From Chitinophaga rhizosphaerae (lineage in GTDB: Bacteria; Bacteroidota; Bacteroidia; Chitinophagales; Chitinophagaceae): DNA of 64,000 nt. The stretch spans positions 496,001 through 560,000 of the forward strand of contig NZ_RXLO01000004.1 of the NCBI RefSeq assembly GCF_003958645.1. Direction: 5' to 3'. Each line of letters opens with the position of its first letter. Position 1 is the first letter of the stretch. Shown here one piece after another: positions 34,934-43,277 of the stretch. The translations under genes were made by a program, and so were the position numbers. Under the pieces are notes generated by a model that did not search any database, had not been told where the DNA came from, and worked only from the letters and a program-made list of their open reading frames with translations.

Positions 34934-34978
34934 AACCCCAGCCGCCCGGTCCACAGCGGGTTTCGGGCGGCCGGGGTT
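34934..34978 (-). terminator. Hairpin after the sulfatase gene
   Basis: A 15-bp stem with one mismatch (34934-34948 with 34964-34978, 15-base loop) begins 8 bases past the sulfatase stop. The bases after it on the minus strand are only modestly T-rich. It suggests that the sulfatase transcript ends before the sigma gene. Confidence 0.5.
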
Positions 34979-34985
34979 TATATCG

Positions 34986-36401
34986 TCATTTGCCTGTCAA
35001 CAGCGGAAATACCGGTGATTCAACGTGCGCTTCGTTGATTTTCTCCCCGATTTTCCGGACGATGTCCGGGTGTTGCGCGGCGATATTGTTTTTCTCTGCA
35101 GGGTCATTTTCGAGATCGTAGAGTTCAATCGGCGCGTTGGGGTTTTTCTTCACCTGGAGCTTTATCCCTTTCCATTTGCCCATGCGCACGGCCTGCCGGC
35201 CTCCGCCTTCGTGGAATTCCCAGTACAGGTAGTCGTGTTTCGGTTGGCGGCCTTTGCCTTTCAGCGCGGGCAGGAACGAAATGCCGTCTGTGAACCTCGG
35301 CGCGGGAGCGCCGGTAATTTCCACGAGCGTAGGCATCACATCCCAGAAAGCGCCGATGTGGCCGGAAGTGGAACCGGCTTTTACGTTGCCTTTCCATTGT
35401 ACGATAAAGGGTGTTTTGATGCCGCCTTCGTACAGGTCGCGCTTGGTGCCGCGCAGGCCGCCGTTGCTGTTGAAGAACGCGGGATCGGCGCCGCCTTCGG
35501 TATGTGCACCGTTATCGCTCGTAAAAATGATAATGGTATTGTCGATGAGGTGCAGCTCGGTCAATTTCGCGATCACCTGTCCAACATACGCGTCCATCCG
35601 CGAAACCATGCCCGCGTATGTGGCGTGGGGCTTTTCCACCGAAGCGTACCCGGCAATGGCAGCACCGGGCCCGTAACCGTTCCCTTTGTGCGGCGTTTCG
35701 GTGAATCTGCCATCGTACATTTTATACCACTCGTCTTCCGGCCCCTGCAGCTCCGCGTGCGGCAACACTACCGGTATGAACAGGAAAAACGGTTTATTTT
35801 TATGCTCTTCGATGAAAGCCAGCGCCTGCTGCTGTATCAACTCCGGCGCGTAGTGGACTTTCTTCGTAAGGTCGTTCTCTTCGAGCACAACTTTTTTATC
35901 GTTGTCCCACAGGTGGGTGGGGTAGTAGCGGTGTGACTGCCGCTGGCAGTTGTACCCGTAAAATCTATCGAAGCCTTTACGGTCGGGCGCGCCGGTGGTG
36001 CCTGCCATGCCGAGGCCCCATTTCCCGAAGGCGCCAGTCACATAGCCGGCCTGCCTGAGGAGTGTGGCCATGCTCTGGACCGTATCTGCCAGTGGCTCCT
36101 GGCCTTCCGGCTCGATTTCCTTGTTGCCGCGAACGTAGGTGTGGCCCGTGTGCTGCCCCGTAATGAGGCTGGAACGGGAGGGCGCACATACCGAAGTGCC
36201 GGCGTAAAACGAGGTGAAGCGCATGCCGTTTTTTGCCATCCCGTCGATGTTGGGCGTTTTGATCTTTTGCTGGCCGTAAGCGCCGAGGTCGCCGTAACCG
36301 AGGTCGTCTGCAAGGATGAAAACGATGTTCGGTTTCTTTTGCTGCGCCAGGCCGAGGGATGCGAGTAGCAGCATCCCTGCCGTCAAAAAGTGCTTTTTCA
36401 T
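34986..36401 (-). CDS. Secreted sulfatase (formylglycine type I)
   Basis: A 471-residue sulfate ester hydrolase. A signal peptide (about 1-19) is followed by metal ligands D32-D33 in ADDLGYGD and the maturation motif C72-A-P-S-R76 (CxPSR), whose Cys must become formylglycine through an anaerobic or FGE maturase that is not in this window. Further family blocks are GKWGLG and IFTSDNGAH. The sequence looks like the arylsulfatase A group that acts on glycans, but the substrate is not readable. It precedes the sigma/FecR/SusCD genes on the same strand. Confidence 0.93.
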   Translation of the reverse strand: MKKHFLTAGMLLLASLGLAQQKKPNIVFILADDLGYGDLGAYGQQKIKTPNIDGMAKNGMRFTSFYAGTSVCAPSRSSLITGQHTGHTYVRGNKEIEPEGQEPLADTVQSMATLLRQAGYVTGAFGKWGLGMAGTTGAPDRKGFDRFYGYNCQRQSHRYYPTHLWDNDKKVVLEENDLTKKVHYAPELIQQQALAFIEEHKNKPFFLFIPVVLPHAELQGPEDEWYKMYDGRFTETPHKGNGYGPGAAIAGYASVEKPHATYAGMVSRMDAYVGQVIAKLTELHLIDNTIIIFTSDNGAHTEGGADPAFFNSNGGLRGTKRDLYEGGIKTPFIVQWKGNVKAGSTSGHIGAFWDVMPTLVEITGAPAPRFTDGISFLPALKGKGRQPKHDYLYWEFHEGGGRQAVRMGKWKGIKLQVKKNPNAPIELYDLENDPAEKNNIAAQHPDIVRKIGEKINEAHVESPVFPLLTGK

Positions 36402-36412
36402 GTTGAAAAGAT

Positions 36413-36443
36413 AAAAAAAGGCCGGTCAATCGCGTAACCGGCC
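36413..36443 (-). terminator. Terminator just upstream of the sulfatase start
   Basis: A perfect 7-bp GC stem (36420-36426 with 36437-36443) is followed on the minus strand by seven T residues (36419-36413). It ends 11 bases before the sulfatase ATG. It sits 21 bases past the SusD remnant stop and was probably the terminator of that older operon. The sulfatase must be read through it or use a promoter inside these bases. Confidence 0.7.
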
Positions 36444-36464
36444 ATGAAAAATCTGGTTTTATTT

Positions 36465-36690
36465 CTACCCGGGGTTTTGCCCGAGGTTGGGATTCAGAAC
36501 GGTTTGACCGGAAGGGATGGGGAACAGGAAATAGTATTCCGGCCACGATTGGGGCGGCACGCCTTCACCGTTTTTTCGGAAATGCCCAGGCGGGCGGCGA
36601 TTTCTTTATTGGAGAGATATTCGAATCGGCTGAGGTCGAAAATATCGCGGCAACGGCGGGGGAGCTCTCCGGCAATGAAAACCCCGGCGC
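36465..36690 (-). pseudogene. Deletion scar: ECF sigma region 4 joined to SusD C-terminus
   Basis: Reading leftward, about 36690-36560 encodes sigma region 4 (LPRRCRDIFDLSRFEYLS, then KEIAARLGISEKTVKA). Without a gap the frame shifts and about 36548-36465 encodes the end of a SusD (YYFLFPIPSGQTVLNPNLG then QNPG and TAG). The live SusD in this window ends LTLNPKLGQNPGWPQ, which confirms the match. The simplest reading is that one deletion removed the rest of a sigma gene, FecR, SusC and most of SusD, fusing the two ends near 36550-36560. The gene order of the lost unit would match the intact one at 27.4-34.8 kb. Confidence 0.8.
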
Positions 36691-36764
36691 CAGGGGCCGT
36701 TTGGCCGGCAAAAATCCGCGTACCGTTATGAACAAGCGTTACGAATGATTAATTTAGGCGGACC

Positions 36765-37592
36765 ATGATCATACTTATTCAATCGAAAGACCGGGTTGGC
36801 CTGGTGGCGGATGTGTCGGCGATCCTGGCCGCGGCGGGACTGAACATCGTGTCTTTGCGGGAGTTCGTCGACAAATCGGACAACCGTTTTTTTATGCGGA
36901 TAGCGGCCGACAATGAAACGGACCCTCAGGCCCTGGAGTCCTCCATCCGGAAAGTGCTTCCGGCAGACGCGCTGGTGAGCATCAACCCCCGGCCCGATAA
37001 AAAGATCGTAGTGCTGGTGACGCGGGAATACCATTGCCTGGCAGACATCCTCGTCCGCAACCAGTTCAACACCCTGGGCGCTACCGTTCAATGCGTTATC
37101 GGCAATCACCCCCACCTGGAAAATATCTGCAGGCGGTTTAATATCCCTTTCCACCTCGTTTCCCATGAGGAGGGCGACAAATCCCATTTCGAAAGCCGTA
37201 TCCGGGAGCTGATCGATGCGGAGGGGCCGGATTTCATCGTACTGGCCAAGTTCATGCGGATCCTCAGCCCGGAATTCGTGGCGGCCTATCCCGAGCGGAT
37301 CATCAACATCCACCACTCGTTCCTCCCGGCGTTCGCGGGCGGGCATCCTTACCGGCAGGCGTTCGAGAGAGGCGTGAAGCTCATCGGCGCCACCTCGCAC
37401 TTCGTGACGAACCAGCTGGACGAAGGGCCCATCATCGCGCAGCAGGTGATCCCCGTCAACCATAATTATACGGCGTCAGACATGATGAAAGCCGGAAAGG
37501 AGATCGAAACATCGGTACTGGCGCATGCGCTGCAACTGGTGTTCAGCGACCGGGTGTTCGTGTATCGCAACAAAACGGTGGTATTCGAATAA
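36765..37592 (+). CDS. purU: Formyltetrahydrofolate deformylase
   Basis: A 275-residue enzyme that splits 10-formyl-THF to formate and THF, feeding formate to purine synthesis and balancing one-carbon pools. An N-terminal ACT domain (about 1-80, DRVGLVADVSAILAAAGLNI) is followed by the formyltransferase fold with NIHHSFLPAFAGGHPYRQAF (catalytic His) and GATSHFVTNQLDEGPIIAQ (Asp). The length is typical. It reads away from the sulfatase locus. Confidence 0.93.
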   Translation: MIILIQSKDRVGLVADVSAILAAAGLNIVSLREFVDKSDNRFFMRIAADNETDPQALESSIRKVLPADALVSINPRPDKKIVVLVTREYHCLADILVRNQFNTLGATVQCVIGNHPHLENICRRFNIPFHLVSHEEGDKSHFESRIRELIDAEGPDFIVLAKFMRILSPEFVAAYPERIINIHHSFLPAFAGGHPYRQAFERGVKLIGATSHFVTNQLDEGPIIAQQVIPVNHNYTASDMMKAGKEIETSVLAHALQLVFSDRVFVYRNKTVVFE

Positions 37593-37616
37593 AAAAAGGC
37601 CGGATCGCTCCGGCCT
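37591..37616. terminator. Hairpin between purU and the proline-rich lipoprotein
   Basis: A perfect 8-bp stem (37597-37604 with 37609-37616, loop TCGC). On the minus strand it is followed by T residues, and on the plus strand it directly follows the purU stop, so it may serve both converging genes. Confidence 0.6.
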
Positions 37617-37801
37617 GCCGGCGATGGCGGGCGCCGCAAATGTCCTGACGATTCTCCCCGCCAGCCCATCCCTCCCGCAGCGATGGCGGTAACTGCGGGC
37701 AGGACGGGGGCAGGGATGGGAAAGGGATGATATCTTGAGGTGTTGGGGCTAACGCTGTAGCTGTACGATGATTGTCCGTTGATAACTTTTCTGCTGGTGC
37801 A

Positions 37802-38422
37802 TTACGCGGCCGGCGTTCCTTTTTTAGCAGGCGGCGGTGGCGGGGGAGGGATTTCCCTGTTGTGTTCGCCGTTCGGGTCCGCGATGCCGGGAACCTTCTT
37901 CCCAGCGGCGGGAGGAGCGGCCGGCTTCCTGAACTGGACGGGCGGCGGCGGAGGCGGGATGTCGTTGACTTCCTTGCCGTTTTCGTCGAGCACCTTTCCA
38001 CCGCCGGACGCGTCTTTGATGAACTTCACTTTCTTCGTTCTCGGAGAAATTTGCCCGGTAATATCTTTGTTGTTCGCGTCATACAATTTCACTTCGCCGG
38101 TAGCTTCATCCACTTTCACTTTTTTGATGATGGATTTCTTTTGTGGCATGTCTTTCCGCACTACGGGCGGGGTAAATTTCACGACAGGCTTGCCGTCCAG
38201 TTTGTCGCGCTCGACCCCCGCGGCGGATTTCGGTGGAGGCGGTGGTGCGAATTGCACTTTCGGCAGAAGGGAGGTATCTTTCTTTTGCTGCTGATAGCCG
38301 CTGGCGGCGGCGATCTGTGCCACACGAACTTCGCGCATGGCCACCTCGCGGGCGTCTTCAGGCCTTGCCGGAGCGCAGGCGGTGAGCAGGCCGGCCAGGA
38401 TCACAGGAATGTATTCTTGCAT
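37802..38422 (-). CDS. Proline-rich lipoprotein of unknown function
   Basis: A 206-residue protein. A short lipoprotein signal ends in the lipobox LLTAC (Cys near 16). The mature part has repeated blocks of hydrophobic-Lys-Phe followed by prolines (VQFAPPPPPK, VKFTPPVV, VQFRKPAAPP) and ends in another proline run. A middle block (KKSIIKKVKVDEATGEVKLYDANNKDITGQ) looks like a small beta motif. I recognise no family. A competing frame on the other strand (37772-38470) lacks a signal peptide, so I prefer this one. Confidence 0.55.
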   Translation of the reverse strand: MQEYIPVILAGLLTACAPARPEDAREVAMREVRVAQIAAASGYQQQKKDTSLLPKVQFAPPPPPKSAAGVERDKLDGKPVVKFTPPVVRKDMPQKKSIIKKVKVDEATGEVKLYDANNKDITGQISPRTKKVKFIKDASGGGKVLDENGKEVNDIPPPPPPVQFRKPAAPPAAGKKVPGIADPNGEHNREIPPPPPPPAKKGTPAA

Positions 38423-38501
38423 AATGGGGAGGATTTGAAGCTAAGATGCGCCCGCCTGCGGATTCCATAAAATCCGGCAAGGAAATTTCTTCCGGCAGCG
38501 T

Positions 38502-38509
38502 TATCTTTG
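38502..38509 (+). promoter_or_regulatory. -7 promoter box for pheS
   Basis: TATCTTTG fits TAnnTTTG and ends 6 bases before the ATG at 38516. It overlaps an alternative TTG start at 38507, which argues for 38516 and for a leaderless mRNA. Confidence 0.55.
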
Positions 38510-38515
38510 TCGGCT

Positions 38516-39544
38516 ATGGAGCCAATCGTGCAGCAAATAGAAGCTTATAAACAGGAAATTGCGGCTTTCCGCCCCGAAAACGCGGAACAGCTGGAGCAGT
38601 ACCGTATCAAATTCCTCGGCACCAAAGGGATCGTGAAGGCCCTTTTCGGGGAGATGAAAAACGTTCCGAACGATCAGAAGAAGGAATTCGGGCTGATCCT
38701 GAACGCTTTCAAAGTAGAAGCGGAAGCAAAGTATGCCGAATTCGAGCAACTGAAAGATGAAGTGGGCGGCGCGGCCGACCAGCTGGACCTTACCCTTCCC
38801 GGCGAGCCTTATCGCCTGGGTACCCGCCATCCCATCAGCATAGTCCGCAATAAAGCCATCCGCATCTTCGAGCGGCTGGGCTTCACCGTTGCCGAAGGGC
38901 CCGAGATCGAGAACGACTGGCATAACTTCACCGCCCTCAACCTCGCAGAAAACCACCCGGCCCGCGATATGCAGGACACTTTCTACGTGCACAACAACCC
39001 CGACTGGCTGTTGCGCACCCACACCTCCTCCGTTCAGGTGAGGGTGATGGAAGAAGGAAAGCTCCCCATCCGCATCATCTGCCCGGGCCGCGTATACCGT
39101 AACGAAACCATCAGCGCCCGCGCGCACTGCTTCTTCCACCAGATCGAAGGGCTGTACGTGGCCGAGAACGTTTCGTTCGCCGACCTCAAGCAAACGCTGT
39201 ATTACTTCGTACAGGAGTTCTTCGGCGAGAATTTCAAGATCCGTTTCCGCCCCTCGTACTTCCCCTTCACGGAGCCCAGTGCGGAGATGGACATTTCCTG
39301 CCTCATCTGCGGCGGCGAAGGCTGTAGCGTGTGCAAGCATTCCGGTTGGGTGGAAATCCTCGGTTGCGGCATGGTGCACCCGCAGGTGCTCGAAAACTGC
39401 GGGATCGATTCGTCGAAATACACCGGCTTCGCATTCGGCATGGGCATCGAAAGGCTTACCATGCTGAAGTACCAGATCAAAGACCTTCGCCTTTTCTCCG
39501 AAAACGACCTGCGCTTCCTCAAACAGTTCCAGGGCGCACGATAA
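38516..39544 (+). CDS. pheS: Phenylalanine-tRNA ligase alpha subunit
   Basis: A 342-residue class II synthetase subunit that, with PheT, charges tRNA-Phe. An N-terminal coiled coil (about 1-85) precedes the catalytic core with HPISIVRNKAIRIFERLGF (motif 1 region), RTHTSSVQVRVM, GRVYRNETISARAHCFFHQIEGL (motif 2) and FGMGIERLTML (motif 3). A four-Cys loop (CLICGGEGCSVCKHSG) near 262-277 is a zinc-like insertion. I start at 38516 (MEPIVQQIEAY). PheT is not in the window. Confidence 0.94.
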   Translation: MEPIVQQIEAYKQEIAAFRPENAEQLEQYRIKFLGTKGIVKALFGEMKNVPNDQKKEFGLILNAFKVEAEAKYAEFEQLKDEVGGAADQLDLTLPGEPYRLGTRHPISIVRNKAIRIFERLGFTVAEGPEIENDWHNFTALNLAENHPARDMQDTFYVHNNPDWLLRTHTSSVQVRVMEEGKLPIRIICPGRVYRNETISARAHCFFHQIEGLYVAENVSFADLKQTLYYFVQEFFGENFKIRFRPSYFPFTEPSAEMDISCLICGGEGCSVCKHSGWVEILGCGMVHPQVLENCGIDSSKYTGFAFGMGIERLTMLKYQIKDLRLFSENDLRFLKQFQGAR

Positions 39545-39557
39545 ACATATCGCAACG

Positions 39558-39587
39558 CGGCCGCTCCACTCCAGGGGCGGCCGTTTT
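39558..39587 (+). terminator. Intrinsic terminator after pheS
   Basis: A 7-bp GC stem (39558-39564 with 39577-39583) is followed by TTTT (39584-39587) and T-rich sequence, 14 bases past the pheS stop. Confidence 0.65.
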
Positions 39588-39621
39588 CCTTTCCGCTACG
39601 CTCCCCAAAACGATCTTCCTT

Positions 39622-40479
39622 ATGTTACAAGTATCCGACATCAGACAGATAGCAGTTTGCGGCGCCGGCACCATGGGAGCCGGGATAGCACAGGTTTCCG
39701 CAGCAGCAGGGTTCCCCACCTTACTGTTCGACGTGAAGCCCGAAGCCGTTTCCGCGGGGATGGACATGATCCGCAAAAACCTCGGCAAAGCCGTTGAAAA
39801 AGGCAAGCTGAAACCCGCAGACCGAGACGCCACGCTCCTAAGGCTCACGCCCTGCCACAATATCGCCGATTGCCGGGCCGATCTCATCTTCGAAGCCATC
39901 GTGGAAAAGGTGCCGGTGAAAGTTTCGCTTTTCCGCGAACTGGCGCAACACAATCCTCCTACCACCATTTTTGCATCCAATACTTCTTCCTTATCCGTTT
40001 CCGCCATCGCAGCGGAAATCCCCCATCCGGAAAGGGTGGCCGGCATGCACTTCTTCAACCCCGCGCAACTGATGGCGCTGGTGGAAATCGTGTCTGCCGC
40101 ACAAACGGATCCTGCCATCGCGCAGCTGCTGTACCAACTCGTGCAGCACATGGGAAAAACGCCCGTACAGGTGAAAGACGCGCCGGGTTTCATCGTGAAC
40201 CGCGTGGCCCGGCATTATTACCTCGAAGCGATGGAAATCGCGCAATCGGGGGCGGCAGACCTGCAAACGATCGATCGCCTCCTGGAAGCCGCGGGCTTCC
40301 GCATGGGGCCCTTCGCGCTGATGGACCTCATCGGCAACGACGTCAACTTCGCCGTTACGAAATCGCTCTACGAAGCCTTCCACGAAGCACCGCGGTTCAA
40401 GCCCGGCGCCCTGCAGGCAGCACTCGTGGAAAAAGGGGAACTGGGCCGCAAAACCGGCCAAGGTTTTTACAAGTATTGA
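39622..40479 (+). CDS. 3-hydroxyacyl-CoA dehydrogenase
   Basis: A 285-residue NAD-dependent enzyme oxidising 3-hydroxyacyl-CoA to 3-oxoacyl-CoA, or reducing acetoacetyl-CoA (3-hydroxybutyryl-CoA dehydrogenase type). The NAD loop is GAGTMGAGIAQVSAAAG, and the catalytic His is in RVAGMHFFNPAQLMALVEIV with Glu of the dyad. The C-terminal helical domain includes GFIVNRVARHYYLEAM. I start at 39622 (MLQVSDIRQIAVCG); longer frames reach into pheS. Single-domain length indicates it is separate from hydratase. Confidence 0.9.
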   Translation: MLQVSDIRQIAVCGAGTMGAGIAQVSAAAGFPTLLFDVKPEAVSAGMDMIRKNLGKAVEKGKLKPADRDATLLRLTPCHNIADCRADLIFEAIVEKVPVKVSLFRELAQHNPPTTIFASNTSSLSVSAIAAEIPHPERVAGMHFFNPAQLMALVEIVSAAQTDPAIAQLLYQLVQHMGKTPVQVKDAPGFIVNRVARHYYLEAMEIAQSGAADLQTIDRLLEAAGFRMGPFALMDLIGNDVNFAVTKSLYEAFHEAPRFKPGALQAALVEKGELGRKTGQGFYKY

Positions 40480-40481
40480 TT

Positions 40482-40489
40482 TACATTTG
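40482..40489 (+). promoter_or_regulatory. -7 promoter box for epimerase gene
   Basis: TACATTTG fits TAnnTTTG, 25 bases before the ATG at 40515. It suggests the epimerase has its own promoter although it lies only 35 bases past the dehydrogenase. Confidence 0.45.
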
Positions 40490-40514
40490 TGGCTTCATTC
40501 ACAATTCATTCTAC

Positions 40515-41504
40515 ATGATCCTTGTCACAGGCGGAACGGGTTTTCTGGGAAGTTATCTGCTGCGGGCGCTGGTGAAGGCCGGGAAACCGGTGCGCGCCCT
40601 CTATCGCAGCCGCATACCCGACCAGGTGCAAGACATCGCCGCTGAAGTAGAATGGTTCCGGGCCGATGTGCTCGACGTTTGCGCCCTCGAAGACGCGTTC
40701 GCCGGCATCACCGAAGTGTATCACTGCGCCGCGGTAGTTTCCTTCCAGCCCGATAAGCGAAACGCCATGATGAAGATCAACATCGAAGGCACCGCCAACG
40801 TCGTGAACATGGCCATCGACGCCGGCGTTCGCAAGCTCGTGCATGTAAGCTCGGTGGCATCGCTGGGCCGCGCAAGGCAAAACCAGCAGTTGTCGGAAGA
40901 TGCGCAGTGGGAAGAAAGCGCCAACAACAGCCATTACGCCGTCAGCAAACATCTCAGCGAGATGGAAATCTGGCGCGGCATCGCCGAAGGGCTCGACGCC
41001 GTGATCGTTAACCCCTCCATCATTCTCGGCAGCGGTTTCTGGCACGATGGGTCGGGGATGCTGTTGAAAAACGCGTGGAAAGAGTTCCCGTATTACACCG
41101 AAGGCGTGAACGGATTCGTGGATGTGGAAGATGTAGTGGAAGCGATGGTAAGATTGATGGACAGTGATATTTCCGGGCAACGCTTCATTCTCAACGGAGA
41201 AAACTGGCCGTACCGGCAACTCTTCACCGAAATGGCCCGCCACCTCGGTAAAAAGCCCCCGCACATCGCCACCAAACCCTGGATGGCGGCGCTCGTGTGG
41301 CGAGTGGAAAAAATCCGCGGCATGATCACCGGCAAACGGCCGCTGCTCACCCGCGAAACCGCCCGCACCGCACAACTGAAAGTCTACTACGACAACAATA
41401 AGATACTGGAAGCGCTCCCCGGTTTCCGGTTCCGCCCCCTGGCAGATACCATTGCGCATATCTCGCTCGCCTACCTCCGGGAAAAACAGTCCAACCCTTC
41501 CTGA
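40515..41504 (+). CDS. NAD-dependent epimerase/dehydratase (extended SDR)
   Basis: A 329-residue extended short-chain dehydrogenase. The cofactor loop is TGGTGFLGSYLLRAL at residues 5-19, and the catalytic pair is YAVSK with an upstream Ser in HVSSVASLG. The C-terminal part (FVDVEDVVEAMVRLMDSDI) is that of nucleotide-sugar epimerase and dihydroflavonol-reductase-like relatives. The substrate is unknown. I start at 40515 (MILVTGG); in-frame extensions run back into the dehydrogenase gene. Confidence 0.85.
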   Translation: MILVTGGTGFLGSYLLRALVKAGKPVRALYRSRIPDQVQDIAAEVEWFRADVLDVCALEDAFAGITEVYHCAAVVSFQPDKRNAMMKINIEGTANVVNMAIDAGVRKLVHVSSVASLGRARQNQQLSEDAQWEESANNSHYAVSKHLSEMEIWRGIAEGLDAVIVNPSIILGSGFWHDGSGMLLKNAWKEFPYYTEGVNGFVDVEDVVEAMVRLMDSDISGQRFILNGENWPYRQLFTEMARHLGKKPPHIATKPWMAALVWRVEKIRGMITGKRPLLTRETARTAQLKVYYDNNKILEALPGFRFRPLADTIAHISLAYLREKQSNPS

Positions 41505-41511
41505 CGCCGCA

Positions 41512-42207
41512 TTACTGTGGCCTGAACAGCATGCCGAGCATCACTGCCGCCAGCGTTTCGCGCAGCGCGGGATCGAGCTCCTTCTGCAGCCAGACGCGCT
41601 GATCTTTCCCGGTCAGCACCGCCGCCACGGCGATCCCTTTCCACTGGAATTCATAACAGATTTTGTCTGCACTGTTCACCGCGCCGTAACGGTTGTGCGC
41701 CGTCACTTTCAGTTCATCGGTAGGGGAGCGGAGGATGCCGGTCACTTTATTATCGTTCAGCTCCAGGAACGCGATGTTCCTTTTCACGATCAGTTCCCAG
41801 CTTTTAAGCGGGTCTGCCGCGGTAGCGCCCACATGAACGTACCAAAGCGGGGCGTCGCCGCCCATGTTCGGGAACCACCCGGGAAAAGTGCGCGCGGAGA
41901 AAGTGATCCGCGGTGTGCTCAGTACCTGCACCGGCAATTGCGAACCGCCGTTCTTCACCGTGAAATAGAAAGCGTCGGAAACGTTTTTCCATTGCCTGGC
42001 CGGCGCGCCGGAAGGGATGCCGTTGGTGCGCGATGAAGTGGCGTAGTCGCCGATGGAGATCGTTTTGGCGGAAAACCATCCGTCGTCGGTTTTCACGGCA
42101 AGTTCGTTGGCTGCGTTATAGAGGCCTGTCGGGGAAGCAGGTTTTGTAACACCGCAGCCAACCAGGAAAAGGCAGGTCGCGGCGAACCCGGTGAGGGATT
42201 TTATCAT
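41512..42207 (-). CDS. Lipoprotein of unknown function
   Basis: A 231-residue protein with a lipoprotein signal (lipobox LVGC, Cys near 18). The mature part is rich in beta-strand patterns and aromatic residues (SDAFYFTVKNGGS, GWFPNMGGDAPLWYVHVGA). I recognise no family. It lies 10 bases past the LpxD-like gene on the same strand, so it is probably co-transcribed with it. It converges with the epimerase gene (7 bases between stops). Confidence 0.65.
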   Translation of the reverse strand: MIKSLTGFAATCLFLVGCGVTKPASPTGLYNAANELAVKTDDGWFSAKTISIGDYATSSRTNGIPSGAPARQWKNVSDAFYFTVKNGGSQLPVQVLSTPRITFSARTFPGWFPNMGGDAPLWYVHVGATAADPLKSWELIVKRNIAFLELNDNKVTGILRSPTDELKVTAHNRYGAVNSADKICYEFQWKGIAVAAVLTGKDQRVWLQKELDPALRETLAAVMLGMLFRPQ

Positions 42208-42217
42208 GACTTGGAAA

Positions 42218-43159
42218 TTAACCTTTGAGTTTGTTCCACATTTCGGGAATGCGTTTGATCCAGGCGAGCTCTTTCATTTTGGTGCGTGCTTCTTCTACCG
42301 GCGAACCGAAGTAGTTTTTCCCGCCTTCGATGGAATCTTTCACACCGCTGCCGGCGAAAACGACGGCTCCCTTCCCGATGGTGAGGTCTTTGTTCACACC
42401 AACCTGTCCCCAGAGGATGACGTTGTCTTCGATAATGGCTTTGCCACCTACGCCTACCTGGGCGGCGAAGAGGCAGTTGCGGCCGATGATGGTGCCGTGG
42501 CCGATGTGGACCATGTTATCGAACTTGGTGCCTTGCCCGATGATCGTATCGCCACTCACGCCTTTGTCTACGGTGCAAAGCGCCCCGATCTCCACGTCGT
42601 TTTCGATGATGACGCGCCCGCAGCTCACGAGTTTGTCCCACATCACTTCGCGCGTTGCCCGTTTCTTGAAGTAGAACGCATCCGCCCCGATCACGGTGCC
42701 GGAATGGATGATGACGTTGTCGCCGATCTCGGTATGTTCGTAAATGGTAACGTTGGGGTGGATGATGCAGTTGCGGCCGATGGAGACATGGTGGCCAACC
42801 ACTACGCCGGGAGAGAGAACGGTCCCTTCACCGATCACCGCGCTATCGCTTACGGCCTGTGTTTGCGGAACGAAGGGGCGGAAGCGTTTTACGAGGCCAA
42901 CGTACGCGGAAAACGGATCGTCGGTTACGAGGATCGCTTTGCCGGGAGGAACGTCCACATCCTTGTTGATGATGATAATGGTGGCCGCCGAGTTGAGACA
43001 GGCGCTGTAATACTTCTCGAAGTCTACGAACGAGATGTCGCCCGGAGTAACTTTATGTATCTCGTTGATGCCCGTAGCCATCAGCGTTTCGTTGCCTTTC
43101 AGCGTGGCGCCGGTGAGCGCTGCTATTTCCGTAACCGGTATCGGTGTGTCAAACTTCAT
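42218..43159 (-). CDS. LpxD-like hexapeptide acyltransferase
   Basis: A 313-residue left-handed beta-helix acyltransferase. The N-terminal LpxD-type substrate domain (PGDISFVDFEKYYSACLNSAATIIIIN) precedes many hexapeptide repeats and the segment DNMVHIGHGTIIGRNCLFAAQVGVGG, with the catalytic His. LpxD adds 3-hydroxyacyl to UDP-glucosamine in lipid A synthesis; Bacteroidota often carry a second LpxD-like gene, and I cannot tell which this is. I start at 43159 (MKFDTPIPVTEIA) because a -7 box lies over the ATG at 43183. Confidence 0.82.
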   Translation of the reverse strand: MKFDTPIPVTEIAALTGATLKGNETLMATGINEIHKVTPGDISFVDFEKYYSACLNSAATIIIINKDVDVPPGKAILVTDDPFSAYVGLVKRFRPFVPQTQAVSDSAVIGEGTVLSPGVVVGHHVSIGRNCIIHPNVTIYEHTEIGDNVIIHSGTVIGADAFYFKKRATREVMWDKLVSCGRVIIENDVEIGALCTVDKGVSGDTIIGQGTKFDNMVHIGHGTIIGRNCLFAAQVGVGGKAIIEDNVILWGQVGVNKDLTIGKGAVVFAGSGVKDSIEGGKNYFGSPVEEARTKMKELAWIKRIPEMWNKLKG

Positions 43160-43180
43160 ATGTACATCGTTAAATCGAAG

Positions 43181-43188
43181 CAAAGTTA
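43181..43188 (-). promoter_or_regulatory. -7 promoter box for LpxD-like gene
   Basis: TAACTTTG fits TAnnTTTG and ends 22 bases before the ATG at 43159; it overlaps the alternative ATG at 43183. Confidence 0.5.
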
Positions 43189-43277
43189 GGGGGCGTTATC
43201 CACAATTTTTTTTTGCTTGTGAATAAAATTTCTTGTAAAATTTTTCTTTTGTGATGAAATTCTTTTTAATATTGTGT

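Noticed and set aside
37772..38470. 232-codon plus-strand frame
   Set aside because: It competes with the lipoprotein on the other strand, which has a clear lipobox and ordered proline motifs; the plus-strand protein has neither.
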